64,000 bases of DNA from Microlunatus soli (lineage in GTDB: Bacteria; Actinomycetota; Actinomycetes; Propionibacteriales; Propionibacteriaceae). Made by a program: the position numbers and the translations under genes. Under the pieces are notes generated by a model. That model was given only the letters and a program-made list of their open reading frames with translations. It was not told the origin of the DNA and did not search any database. The stretch is from NCBI RefSeq assembly GCF_900105385.1, contig NZ_LT629772.1, positions 4,960,001-5,024,000 on the forward strand, read 5' to 3'. Below are positions 1 through 8,198 of this stretch, in pieces (the stretch's first letter is position 1; each line of letters starts with the position of its first letter).

Positions 1-775
1 GTTCGGGATCGGCGACCCGGGCGTAGCCGCGGCGCAACAGGTCGGTCCGATCATGCACCAGAGGGCCGGCCGACACCTCCCAGCGGGCCAGATCGAATGC
101 CGGCGATGCCGGGCCGGCGAACTCCCAGTCGATGACTCCGACGATCGCTCCGCGATCGACCAGCAGATTCTTCGGCATGAAGTCGCCGTGGGCCAGTGCA
201 TCCGACGGCGTCGGCAGATTGATCACCTGATCGGCCAGGAAGTCGGCGCCGCGCCGGACGATCGCGGCGGCGTCCGGGCCGAACTGCTCGGCGACAATGC
301 GTACGGCTCGCGCCAACGCGGCGGCGTCGGGCGCTTCCGGCACGTGACGCAAACCCCGGGACGCCGCGACGCTGTGCACCCGGGCGAGTAGCTCGCCACC
401 GTCCACCACGAGGCGTTCACGGTCGGTCGGCGGCAACCCGGGCAGGACGTCGTCCATCGACCGACCGGGCACGAACCGCTGTACCGAGAACGACAGCAAC
501 TGACCGTTGTGCCGGTGTTGCTCCAGGCCGAGCACCTCGGCGATCGGCACCCCGGCACCGGCGGCACGTGTCATCAGCTCGGCCTCGTCGATGAACCAGG
601 GCACAGGTTGGCGCGCGATCCGGACCACGACCGGAGGGTGCTGGTGCAATACGGCGCGGTAGCTCTCGTTCATCCCGCCGCCGCTCAGAGGCGTGAGCCG
701 CTCGACGTCGGCGGCACAGACCGACCGCAGTACCGATTCGACGATCGGACGGGGCGTCTGCGGCTGATCGGACAC
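1..775 (-). CDS. APH-family phosphotransferase (3' end outside window)
   Basis: The minus-strand frame reads as an aminoglycoside/choline-kinase-fold phosphotransferase. A glycine-rich nucleotide loop (LSGGGMNESYRAV) is followed by VVVRIAR, which carries the usual basic residue. The catalytic loop is HGDFMPKNLL and the metal-binding segment is GVIDWEFAG, with the expected His, Asp, Asn and second Asp all present. The frame runs off base 1, so the C-terminus is missing. The start is uncertain: GTG at 775 gives a natural N-terminus (VSDQPQTPRP), and an in-frame ATG at 838 would add 21 residues. It is divergent from the LacI gene. The substrate cannot be told from sequence; resistance is only one of many possible roles. 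Confidence 0.85.
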   Translation of the reverse strand, partial: MSDQPQTPRPIVESVLRSVCAADVERLTPLSGGGMNESYRAVLHQHPPVVVRIARQPVPWFIDEAELMTRAAGAGVPIAEVLGLEQHRHNGQLLSFSVQRFVPGRSMDDVLPGLPPTDRERLVVDGGELLARVHSVAASRGLRHVPEAPDAAALARAVRIVAEQFGPDAAAIVRRGADFLADQVINLPTPSDALAHGDFMPKNLLVDRGAIVGVIDWEFAGPASPAFDLARWEVSAGPLVHDRTDLLRRGYARVADPE

Positions 776-837
776 GGCGACGATTATCGTCCCTGTGGTC
801 CGCGGGCGCCGTCCAATTTCCGCTGTCACCACCGACA

Positions 838-866
838 TTGACGGTTGTCCGGTTCCGGCCTACTCT
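838..866 (+). promoter_or_regulatory. Sigma-70-like promoter of the lacI-type gene
   Basis: TTGACG at 838-843 and TACTCT at 861-866 are separated by exactly 17 bases. The predicted transcription start falls just upstream of the operator palindrome at 879-892, so a bound repressor would block its own promoter. Confidence 0.55.
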
Positions 867-878
867 CGGCTGACGGCA

Positions 879-892
879 TGACAACGATGTCA
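879..892. promoter_or_regulatory. LacI-type operator, copy 1 (autoregulation)
   Basis: An inverted repeat has arms TGACA and TGTCA around the four bases ACGA. The same palindrome, with about seven flanking bases including GAGAGG, recurs at 2019-2032 upstream of the sugar-binding protein gene. LacI-family repressors bind such palindromes, and the adjacent LacI gene is the obvious candidate. Confidence 0.7.
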
Positions 893-923
893 GAGAGGGG
901 ACCGGCGTTCGGCCGAGAAACAG

Positions 924-1940
924 ATGAGCAGATCGCCAGGAGCGCAGGCCGCGCCGACACTGGCTCAGGTAGCCAAGCTAGCCGGTGTCAGTGTCAAGAC
1001 GGCCTCGCGCGTCTTCAACGGGGAGCGCTATGTCGCCGAGGCGACCACCGAAAAGGTGCAGCGCGCTGCCAGCATGCTCGGATTCCGGCCCAACCGGATC
1101 GCCCGCGAACTGCGTCGGGGCTCCCGCTCGACGTTGATCGGGATGGTCACCGGCGATCTCGCCAACCCCTTCTATGCTCGGGTCGCCAGTGTCCTGGAGC
1201 GGGAGTTGCGGACGGCCGGCTACCAGTTGATCACTGCCACCAGCGAGACCGATGCGGGTGCGGAGGAGCGGCTGGTGGAGGAGTTCCTGGAGCGCCGGGT
1301 GGCCGGACTCGTGGTGGCCTCATCGGCGAGCGAACACCATCGCTACCTGGCCAATTCCGCCGGCGTACCGGTGATCTTCCTCGACCGTCCGAAGACCGGT
1401 GTGTCAGCCGACATGGTGATGCTCGACGATCGTGCCGGCGCTCGGATGGCGGTACGAAACGTCTTGCAGGCTGGGCATCGGCGGATTGCGGTGATCGGCG
1501 ATCGCGGCCAGCTGGCGACTCATCAGGAACGGATGCGGGGCTTCACCGAGGCCCTGCGCGAGGGCGGCATCGCCGACGTCGAGTGCTACGTCCGCGACGA
1601 GCCGCACACCGCCCGGACCGCGAAGAACGTCGTTGCCGCAGTGATGTCGCGAGGGTTGCCGCCCACTGCGCTGCTGAGCACCGGGAGTCTGATCACGATG
1701 GGGGCGATCAACGCCTTCCAGCGGCTGAACAGGTCGGCGGCGTTGATCGGCTTCGACGACTTCGAACTGGCCGAGGTGCTGGGGATCAGCGTGATCACCC
1801 ACGACGTCTCCGAACTGGCCCGGGAGGGTGCCCGGTTGCTGCTGTCCCGACTGGCCGATGCCGAGCAGCCGCCGCAGACCGTGGTGATTCCGTGTCGGCT
1901 GATCGACCGCGGCTCCGGGCGTCGCTACGAGTTGGTCTGA
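924..1940 (+). CDS. LacI family transcriptional regulator
   Basis: This 338-residue protein has the classic LacI layout. The N-terminal helix-turn-helix (residues 12-32, TLAQVAKLAGVSVKTASRVF) and hinge region RPNRIARELR are followed by a periplasmic-binding-protein-like effector domain (from LIGMVTGDLANPFY) that should bind a sugar. It precedes a sugar ABC importer on the same strand, and both transcription units carry the same TGACA-N4-TGTCA operator. Repression of itself and of the importer, relieved by the transported sugar, is the likely mode. No other in-frame start lies close upstream of ATG 924, and the ribosome-binding site is weak. The inducer is unknown; the XylF-like transporter suggests a pentose or similar monosaccharide. 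Confidence 0.92.
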   Translation: MSRSPGAQAAPTLAQVAKLAGVSVKTASRVFNGERYVAEATTEKVQRAASMLGFRPNRIARELRRGSRSTLIGMVTGDLANPFYARVASVLERELRTAGYQLITATSETDAGAEERLVEEFLERRVAGLVVASSASEHHRYLANSAGVPVIFLDRPKTGVSADMVMLDDRAGARMAVRNVLQAGHRRIAVIGDRGQLATHQERMRGFTEALREGGIADVECYVRDEPHTARTAKNVVAAVMSRGLPPTALLSTGSLITMGAINAFQRLNRSAALIGFDDFELAEVLGISVITHDVSELAREGARLLLSRLADAEQPPQTVVIPCRLIDRGSGRRYELV

Positions 1941-1972
1941 GGCGCATTCGATGTCTGTCCGGTCACGAAATC

Positions 1973-2032
1973 TTGACAAAGCCCTGATCTCCGCGCACAG
2001 TGGGCCAGGTCATTGATATGACAACGATGTCA
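1973..2032 (+). promoter_or_regulatory. Promoter and LacI operator (copy 2) of the sugar ABC operon
   Basis: TTGACA (1973-1978) and CACAGT (1996-2001) are spaced 17 bases apart. The operator TGACA-ACGA-TGTCA lies at 2019-2032, inside the predicted initially transcribed region, where a repressor would act as a roadblock. GAGAGG right after the operator serves as Shine-Dalgarno sequence for ATG 2049. Confidence 0.7.
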
Positions 2033-2048
2033 GAGAGGTAGTGCGTAG

Positions 2049-3152
2049 ATGCGTATCCGAGCCATTCGCGGGCTGGCTGCTGGTGCAGTCGCCCTGGCAG
2101 CCGTTGCGGCATTCGCCGGTTGCGGCAATCAGAAGGGTCAGGGCAACGAGGGTGGGTCCAACGGCGGATCCGGCGGCGATGGTCCGGCCAAGATCGCTCT
2201 CCTGTTGCCGGAGAACAAAACCACCCGGTACGAGTCTCAGGACCGGCCGAATTTCGAGAAGGATGTCAAGGCCCTGGACCCCAAGGCCACCATTCTGTAC
2301 AACAACGCCAACCAGGACGCGACCCAGCAGCAACAGCAGGTCGAGGCCGCGTTGACCGATGGGGCGAAGGTGATCGTGCTCGACCCGGTGGACGCGTCGT
2401 CGCTGGGTTCGGTGCTGGCCAAGGCCAAGGCCAAGGATGTTCCGGTGATCTCCTACGACCGGTTCTTCGAGGGCGCGGCGTATTACACCTCGTTCGACAA
2501 CGAGAAGATCGGCGAACTGCAGGGCCAGGCCGTGCTCGACGGGCTGAAGGCCAAGGGCGTCGACCCGAAGTCCGGGCCGGTGTGGATGGTCAACGGCGAT
2601 CCGAAGGACCCGAACGCGGCCGACTTCAAGAAGGGCGCCACCAAGGTGCTGAAGGGCGCGGGCGTCGACATCGCCGGATCGCACGACACCCTGGACTGGA
2701 ACCCCGACGATGCCCGCCAGTGGGTGGCCGGCCAGCTGCAGGGTGGCAAGAAGAAGCCGATCGCGATCTACTCGGCCAACGACGGCACCGCCGGCGGCGT
2801 GATCGCCGCGGCCAGCAAGGCCGGTGTCGATCCGGTGGTGACCGGTCAGGACGGCGAGGTGGACGGCTTGCAGAACATCCTCAAGGGTGATCAGTACGCC
2901 ACCATCTACAAGTCCTACGCGCCGCAGGCGAAGTACGCGGCCACCGCGGCCGTCGCGCTGGCGAAGGGTAAGAAGCCGGACGCCAAGGACACCTACAAGA
3001 ACACGCCGACCGACTTCGTCGAGGCCGACGTGATCACCAAGGACAACATCGACAAGGTGTTCAGCGGGGGCCAGACCAAGGCCAGCGACGTCTGCAACAA
3101 CGCAGCGATGAAGAAGCTGTGCAAGGAAGCCGGCGTCGACACGTCGGAGTGA
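2049..3152 (+). CDS. Sugar ABC transporter substrate-binding lipoprotein (XylF-like, CUT2)
   Basis: A 367-residue exported lipoprotein. The N-terminus is basic (MRIRAIR), then an alanine-rich hydrophobic stretch ends in lipobox FAGC with Cys at about residue 25, followed by a Gly/Ser/Asn linker. The mature part is a type I periplasmic-binding fold of the xylose/ribose class: KIALLLPENKTTRY, then QQQQQVEAALTDGAKVIVLD, then VPVISYDRFF, where the segment corresponding to the sugar-contacting part of XylF is recognisable. It captures a monosaccharide at the membrane face for the ATPase and permease encoded next. ATG 2049 is preceded by GAGAGGT at good spacing. Xylose is the best guess by resemblance but is not proven. 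Confidence 0.9.
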   Translation: MRIRAIRGLAAGAVALAAVAAFAGCGNQKGQGNEGGSNGGSGGDGPAKIALLLPENKTTRYESQDRPNFEKDVKALDPKATILYNNANQDATQQQQQVEAALTDGAKVIVLDPVDASSLGSVLAKAKAKDVPVISYDRFFEGAAYYTSFDNEKIGELQGQAVLDGLKAKGVDPKSGPVWMVNGDPKDPNAADFKKGATKVLKGAGVDIAGSHDTLDWNPDDARQWVAGQLQGGKKKPIAIYSANDGTAGGVIAAASKAGVDPVVTGQDGEVDGLQNILKGDQYATIYKSYAPQAKYAATAAVALAKGKKPDAKDTYKNTPTDFVEADVITKDNIDKVFSGGQTKASDVCNNAAMKKLCKEAGVDTSE

Positions 3153-3165
3153 CCTCTTGATGTCG

Positions 3166-3208
3166 TGATCACGGCCGGCTGCCCGATTCGGGCTGCCGGC
3201 CGTGATCA
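3166..3208. terminator. 43-base near-perfect palindrome between binding-protein and ATPase genes
   Basis: A 14-bp outer stem (TGATCACGGCCGGC against GCCGGCCGTGATCA) and a 6-bp inner stem (GCCCGA/TCGGGC) are separated by one T:T mismatch and closed by a minimal loop. It starts 13 bases after the binding-protein stop. In importer operons such stem-loops often protect the upstream mRNA or attenuate read-through, giving excess binding protein. There is no U-run, so full termination is doubtful. Confidence 0.6.
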
Positions 3209-3270
3209 AACACTCATGATCAACAAAGTACGGCTCGGGCGGAGCAGCAGGACGAGGACGAGGAGTTCGG

Positions 3271-4101
3271 GTGTCCGAACAACAACCGGTGTTGGAACTG
3301 ACCGGTATTCACAAGCGGTTCGGAGCAGTGCAGGCACTGACCGACGTCAATCTCACGGTGCACGCCGGTGAGGTGGTCGGTCTGGTCGGCGACAACGGCG
3401 CCGGCAAGTCGACACTGATCAAGGTGATCGCAGGGGTTCACACCGCGGACACCGGCGAGATGCTGGTCCGCGGTCAATCGGTCAGCTTTGCCACCCCGCA
3501 GGCATCCCAGAAGGGCGGCATCGCCACCGTCTTCCAGGACCTGGCGTTGTGCGACAACCTGGACGTTGTCGCCAATCTCTTCCTCGGTCAGGAAGCGATG
3601 GTGGGCGGCCTCATGCTGGACGAGGTCGCCATGGAACGCCGCTCCTGGGAGTTGTTGCGAGCCTTGTCGGCCAAGATCCCGAGCGTGCGGATCCCGATCG
3701 CTGCACTGTCCGGCGGTCAGCGGCAGACCGTCGCGATCGCCCGCTCGCTGCTCGGACAGCCGGCATTGGTGATGTTGGACGAACCGACGGCGGCGTTGGG
3801 TGTTGCGCAGACGGCCGAGGTGCTGAACCTGATCGAACGCCTCCGCGAGCAGGGCCTCGGTGTGCTGCTGGTCAGCCACAACATGGCCGACGTGCAGGCG
3901 GTCTGTGACACCATCCACGTGCTCCGGCTGGGCCGCGACGGCGGCGACTTCCCCGGTGACACCAGCTCGGAGACCCTGGTCGCCGCGATCACCGGTGCGT
4001 CGGACAACGTGGTCAGCCAACGTGCAGCTCGGCGGCACGGGGCCGACGCCATCGACGATGTGCTTCCGGGCACCCCAGCAGGAGAGGAGTCCGGACGATG
4101 A
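3271..4101 (+). CDS. Sugar ABC transporter ATP-binding protein (single-domain XylG/RbsA type)
   Basis: A 276-residue ATPase with Walker A GDNGAGKST (residues 40-48), a Q-loop near VFQDLALCDNL, signature LSGGQRQ (about 146), Walker B VMLDEPTAA (about 167) and switch His in SHN. CUT2 importers usually have a duplicated ATPase of about 500 residues. This one has only one nucleotide-binding domain, so two copies should pair with the permease. The GTG start at 3271 is preceded by GAGGAG. It overlaps the permease start by four bases (ATGA), implying translational coupling. It energises uptake of the sugar bound by the upstream lipoprotein. Confidence 0.92.
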   Translation: MSEQQPVLELTGIHKRFGAVQALTDVNLTVHAGEVVGLVGDNGAGKSTLIKVIAGVHTADTGEMLVRGQSVSFATPQASQKGGIATVFQDLALCDNLDVVANLFLGQEAMVGGLMLDEVAMERRSWELLRALSAKIPSVRIPIAALSGGQRQTVAIARSLLGQPALVMLDEPTAALGVAQTAEVLNLIERLREQGLGVLLVSHNMADVQAVCDTIHVLRLGRDGGDFPGDTSSETLVAAITGASDNVVSQRAARRHGADAIDDVLPGTPAGEESGR

Positions 4102-5315
4102 GCACGCCAACCGCATCACCGATCGCGACCGACGAGCGAGTGCAGCGGCTGAACCCGGTCGCGGCGTTCGGGCGTCGGATGCGTGAAGGCCAGCTGGGCT
4201 TCATCCCGGTGATCTTCGCCCTGGTCGTGATCGTGATCGTCTTCCAGTCGATCAACCACAACTTCGTCTCGCCGTCCAACCTGGTCAATCTGTCCACCCA
4301 GGTCGCCTACGTCGGGATGCTGGCGTTGGCGATCAACTTCATCCTGCTGCTCGGTGAGATCGACCTGTCGTTGGCCCAGCTCGGAGGCCTGTCGGCATCG
4401 ATCCTCGGCGTCCTGATGTTGCGACAGGGGGTCAATCCGCTGCTCGCCGTGGTGATCATGCTCGTCTTCGGCATCGTGGTCGGGCTGGTCCAGGGCTGGT
4501 TCTTCGCCGTGGTGGGGATCCCTGCCTTCGTCGTCACGCTGGCCGGTCTGCTGGCCTACACCGGTCTGACGCTGACCACCTTGGGGCAGCAGAAGAACCT
4601 GTCGATGTCGGACACCTTCGTTGCCGACTTCGCCAACTACTACTTCCCGGCGCCGATCGCCTACACCTTCGGGGTGATCGTGATCGGTGTCTACGTCGTA
4701 GCCCAGGTCGTCGGGCTGATCCGTCGCCGGCGCGCCGGACTGACCACCGGTTCGTACATCCCGATCATCGTCCGCAGCGTCATCCTGGCCGCGGTGCTGT
4801 TCGGGTTCCTGATCGCGGTCAACTACGACTTCGGTCTGGCACTGCCGTTCTTCGCGCTCGGAGTGGTGGCGATCGCCGCTGACCTGATGCTGCGCAAGAC
4901 CCGATACGGACGGGCGATCTACGCCGTCGGCGGCAACGCCGAGGCCGCCCGCCGGTCCGGTATCCGGGTCACCGCCGTCCGGATCAGCGTCTTCATGATC
5001 GCCGGCCTGTTGGCCGCCTTCTTCGGCCTGATCAAGGCCGGCGTCACCACCAACGCCGGATCCACCCTGGTCGGCACTCAGGACCTGCTGAACGCGATCG
5101 CCGCTGCCGTCATCGGCGGTACCTCGCTGTTCGGTGGTCGTGGCTCGGCCTGGGCCCCGATCCTCGGTGCGCTGGTGGTCGGCTCGATCAACAACGGGCT
5201 GTATCTGATCGGCTTCAACTCCGACGCCCAGCAGATCATCACCGCCCTGGTGCTGCTCGCCGCCGTCGTGCTGGACGCGCTGTCCCGGCGTGGCCAGCGC
5301 AACGTGGGTCGCTGA
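4098..5315 (+). CDS. Sugar ABC transporter permease (XylH/RbsC family)
   Basis: A 405-residue integral membrane protein of the BPD_transp_2 family with about ten hydrophobic segments. Characteristic features are the early block AINFILLLGEIDLSLAQLGGLSA, seen in RbsC/XylH proteins, and the cytoplasmic coupling region TRYGRAIYAVGGNAEAARRSGI before the last helices. It forms the membrane channel of the importer with the neighbouring ATPase. The start overlaps the ATPase stop (ATGA). It is the last gene of the operon; a strong hairpin follows at 5346-5385. The length fits the longer XylH-like members. Confidence 0.92.
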   Translation: MSTPTASPIATDERVQRLNPVAAFGRRMREGQLGFIPVIFALVVIVIVFQSINHNFVSPSNLVNLSTQVAYVGMLALAINFILLLGEIDLSLAQLGGLSASILGVLMLRQGVNPLLAVVIMLVFGIVVGLVQGWFFAVVGIPAFVVTLAGLLAYTGLTLTTLGQQKNLSMSDTFVADFANYYFPAPIAYTFGVIVIGVYVVAQVVGLIRRRRAGLTTGSYIPIIVRSVILAAVLFGFLIAVNYDFGLALPFFALGVVAIAADLMLRKTRYGRAIYAVGGNAEAARRSGIRVTAVRISVFMIAGLLAAFFGLIKAGVTTNAGSTLVGTQDLLNAIAAAVIGGTSLFGGRGSAWAPILGALVVGSINNGLYLIGFNSDAQQIITALVLLAAVVLDALSRRGQRNVGR

Positions 5316-5345
5316 CGCCAGGCTCCTGTACGCAATCGCCACCAT

Positions 5346-5385
5346 GGGCGGGATCGGGTCTCCAGATCGAGGCTCGGTCCCGCCC
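5346..5385 (+). terminator. Terminator-like hairpin after the sugar ABC operon
   Basis: GGGCGGGA (5346-5353) pairs perfectly with TCCCGCCC (5378-5385), and the stem extends inward by about five more pairs including G:T wobbles. It lies 30 bases past the permease stop. There is no T-tract, as is common in high-GC actinobacteria. Confidence 0.6.
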
Positions 5386-5746
5386 GTCGTGGTCTGCAGG
5401 CAGTTACCAGACCCGTCGGAACTGATCGACACCGCTCCCGCGTAGTTGTGCGGCGGGTCCGCCGACCGGCCGTTGATCGCGAGGACGCTGAAGCAGGAAG
5501 ACTCCATTGAGAGCTCCGCGGCGTTCGGCCAGGCGTCTTGGTCCGCTGGACGGTCGATGCAGCGGCCGCCGCATCGAGGACATCACAGTCCTGCTCGGCC
5601 GGACGGGCATCGCACGACGCCTGACAGGGGACGGGGCTCGACATGACCTGGAGGTTGCAAACGCTGCCCGCCGGCTGATCGCCGGTCAACGAACTCGAAG
5701 CGGACGCACAGGAGTCGCCAAGTTCGGGCTTCGGTTGCGGAGAAAG
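5386..5746. other. Intergenic stretch without a recognisable gene
   Basis: No open frame here looks like protein in composition, and no RNA gene was recognised. It separates the importer operon from the 3' end of the frameshifted DUF222 gene and may hold decayed sequence. Confidence 0.5.
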
Positions 5747-7443
5747 TCAGGCGGCGTCAGGTTCGGGCGCGCTGGTCTGCCAGATGTGTTGGGCGAAACG
5801 GCCACGTCCGAGGTCGTAGCTGCCGGTCGCGTTGACCAGGAACACTCTGCCTTCCGGCGCCCGGAACACCAACGTTCCGGGCTCGGGTCGTCGCCGTTTC
5901 CACAGTCCGTGGGTGATCACATTGTGCTCCCGGCGCCCGTCGGGGGACAGGTTGCCCTCCCGGGTCTGGGCCGGGACGCCCTCGACGTAGGGGATGTTGT
6001 GGTCAAGATCAAGATGGCTGCCGACCGCCCCGGAGAAGGGGAACATGCTGCCGGGGTGTTTGAGGAACAGGCGTTCCCGCATCGCGCGCGGGATTTCGTA
6101 GGAGTCGACGGGTGTCAGGTCGACTGATAGGTCGATGACGGGTTTGAGGGTGATGTTGCAGTGGCCGAGCCAGTCGGCGACCAGGCTGCTGATCATGGGG
6201 CCGATGTCCTCGACCCGGGTCACCCCGAGTCCGGTGTCCAGGGTTTCTTTGGCGATGTGGACGTAGAGGGTGGCGTTGGGTCGGAACGTGGCGGGGTCGA
6301 TCTTGCCGATCGCGCGGATCGCGAGCTCGGCCAGCCTGCGGTCTTGACCAACACGGGGGAAGCGGCCGGTTGCGCCGTCGTCCAGGGGATCCGGTGGCGG
6401 TTCGTCCTCGGAGTCGTGATCATCGGGTTGCGGCTCACGCGCCCTGTCGTGATCATGCGGCTGTTGGCCCGGTGCGGGCGTCGCGGTCTCGGCGGGCTGG
6501 TCCTGGTCGACATCCTCGCCGAGCGCCGATGATGCGGACGCGTGCGGCCCGGCCGTCCACGTGTCGGCGTCGTTCGTCGGTTTCGGGAAGAGAGAGTCGT
6601 CGGGGTCGGGGTCGGGGTCGGGGTCGAAGAGGGTGGGTTCGGTGTCTTCGGCGATCATCCGGACCGCGTCGAGGGGGTTGGCCAGGACGTCGATGGCGGC
6701 GGCCATCCGTTCGTTCTTGGCGCCGGTGTGGCCGCGGCGGGCCAGGATGTCGGCGATCCGGCTGACCTGGGCGTAGAACCGGATCCCCGCTGGTGAGTCG
6801 GTGAGGATGTAGATGCCCTTGATGCCGTGTTCGTTGCTCTGATTGATGAAGACGCCGACCTCCTTGCCGGCTTCCTCGGCGAGCTTCTTCACGTTCTCGG
6901 CGTCGACCCGGATGATCGTGGCCTCGAGTTGCGCGAGCAGCTTGTTCCAGGACCAGCGGCCGACCATCGACGCGATCGACCGATCCACCTCCAACGCCTG
7001 CTCCAAGGTCAGATGCCGAGTTTGGCGGGCGATGGTCTGACAGTCCAGAGCGTCGACCTCATTCCTACAGAGCCGCCGCCACAGGCAGGGCAGACGGTGG
7101 CGAAGATCGAGCGCGTCGGCGATGATCCGCTCGGCAGAGCCGGTGGACTTGTGCAGGGTGGCGGCGAGATCGGTGACGCAGAATCGGCTGAGTTCGGGGG
7201 TGCCGTCGCCGCCGGGTCGGATCGGGCGGTCGCCGCCGGGGATCGCCAGCTGGTAGGCGGCGATGCTGTCGGCGGGGAAGCGGTCGGCCCAGGTTGCTGC
7301 CACGCAGAGCCTGGCGTTGGTGGTGGCGCGGACGAGCCAGTCGATGGCGCGACGTGGTGCAGGAGTTGGTCGGTGGCCAGGCAGGACGGATCGATGCCCG
7401 CCGTCGTCTGGGCTGTGTGCATCAGCCCGCTGCCGTCGATCAT
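5747..7443 (-). pseudogene. DUF222 / HNH endonuclease family protein, copy 1, frameshifted near its N-terminus
   Basis: A near-identical paralogue of the intact gene at 42035-43645. The 13E12-type DUF222 domain is followed by an acidic Pro/Asp-rich linker and a C-terminal HNH nuclease region (HLDLDHNIP, then RREHNVITHGLWKRR). The N-terminus (MIDGSGLMHTAQ...LLHHV) is read from 7443. The frame is then lost around 7349-7356, where copy 1 has one base fewer than copy 2 (cgacgt against gtgactt). The remaining frame is open from a GTG at 7303 for 518 residues, so a shortened protein may still be made. The linker is longer than in copy 2 (DQDQPAETATPAPGQQPHDH region). The family is probably nuclease-like or mobile, but its role is not established. 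Confidence 0.8.
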
Positions 7444-7491
7444 GTATTCACACTAAGGCCAGGGTCTGACAGTTCTTGGGCTGCGGATTCC

Positions 7492-7665
7492 TCAGCCAGT
7501 AACGGAATCTGGCGAATCGAGAGTCACCGACCCTTCGACAGGCTCAGGGTCCTTCGCTCTGGTGAGCAGACGCCCGCATGCCGCGACGATGGTGTCCGCG
7601 CCGGCGGCATCGAACAGGCTGCTGAACGCCTCGTACTGTTGCTGACCGACCGCCTCGGCATCCAC
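7492..7665 (-). other. Short coding-like fragment ending in the dispersed repeat
   Basis: The minus-strand frame from GTG 7665 reads VDAEAVGQQQYEAFSSLFDA and continues as an amphipathic Ala-rich helix. It then enters the repeat at 7529-7551, where it reads KDPEPVEGS, and soon stops. The helical pattern resembles the N-terminal helices of SIS-domain proteins. It sits head-to-head with the truncated SIS gene, so it may be an inverted remnant of that gene's 5' end. This is speculative; it may not be coding. Confidence 0.25.
7529..7551. repeat. Dispersed 'CCTTCGACAGGCTCAGGG' type repeat unit
   Basis: GACCCT and AGGGTC form inverted ends around a core TTCGACAGGCTC. From general knowledge, this cttcgacaggctcaggg sequence is a short interspersed repeat found in many unrelated bacterial genomes, typically between genes or at their ends. 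Here it lies at the junction of two damaged genes. Confidence 0.55.
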
Positions 7666-7682
7666 CAGGCCGAGCCGCCGAG

Positions 7683-8180
7683 ACGCTGCTGGAGCCGACT
7701 CTGGAACGCGATCCGTCGTTGGCCGGCGACATCTACGCCCTGGCGGCACCGCGGGACACCGACTGCTTCCTGATCGCCTCCAACTCCGGCATCAACGGCT
7801 CGGTGGTGGAGATGGCCAGGATCGTTCGTGATCATGGTCATCGGCTGATCGCGATCACCTCCCTGGGCCACAGCCGTCAGGTCGCCTCCCGACACCCCTC
7901 GGGCGCGAAGCTGTACGAACTCGCCGACGTGGTGATCGACACCGGCACACCGCTCGGCGACGCCGGGCTGCCGATCGGTGACGCGATCGTCGTCGGCGCC
8001 ACCTCGTCACTGGTCGGCGTCACCGCGGTCCAGATGATCACCGAAGGCGTCTGCAGGCGGCTGCTCGACCGGGGCCGTACCCCACCGGTCTACCGATCGA
8101 TGAACGTCCCCGGCAGCGACCAGGCCAACGCCGCCCTGGAAGCCCACTACCGCGGCCGGGTCCGACCGATCGAGCCCTAG
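7683..8180 (+). pseudogene. SIS-domain (sugar isomerase/phosphosugar-binding) protein, N-terminus missing
   Basis: From 7683 the frame reads TLLEPTLERDPSLAGDIYAL and continues through FLIASNSGINGSVVEMARI, LIAITSLGHSRQV and a C-terminal helix ending VRPIEP. The SNSG loop and ITS...HS segment match UPF0309-type SIS proteins of about 245 residues that bind phosphosugars. Only about 165 residues survive; the first roughly 80-95 residues, including the first phosphosugar loop, are absent. The only in-frame start is TTG 7719, inside the domain. The loss point adjoins the dispersed repeat and DUF222 copy 1, suggesting rearrangement. It is probably non-functional. Confidence 0.75.
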
Positions 8181-8198
8181 TCACCGATCCGGCCGGAC

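Noticed and set aside
845-1987. Overlapping plus-strand frame across the LacI gene
   Set aside because: Arg/Gly-rich reading without domain features; the LacI frame is unambiguous.
4116-5507. Long minus-strand open frame opposite the sugar permease
   Set aside because: Asp/Gln/His-rich mirror of a membrane protein; no start signal.
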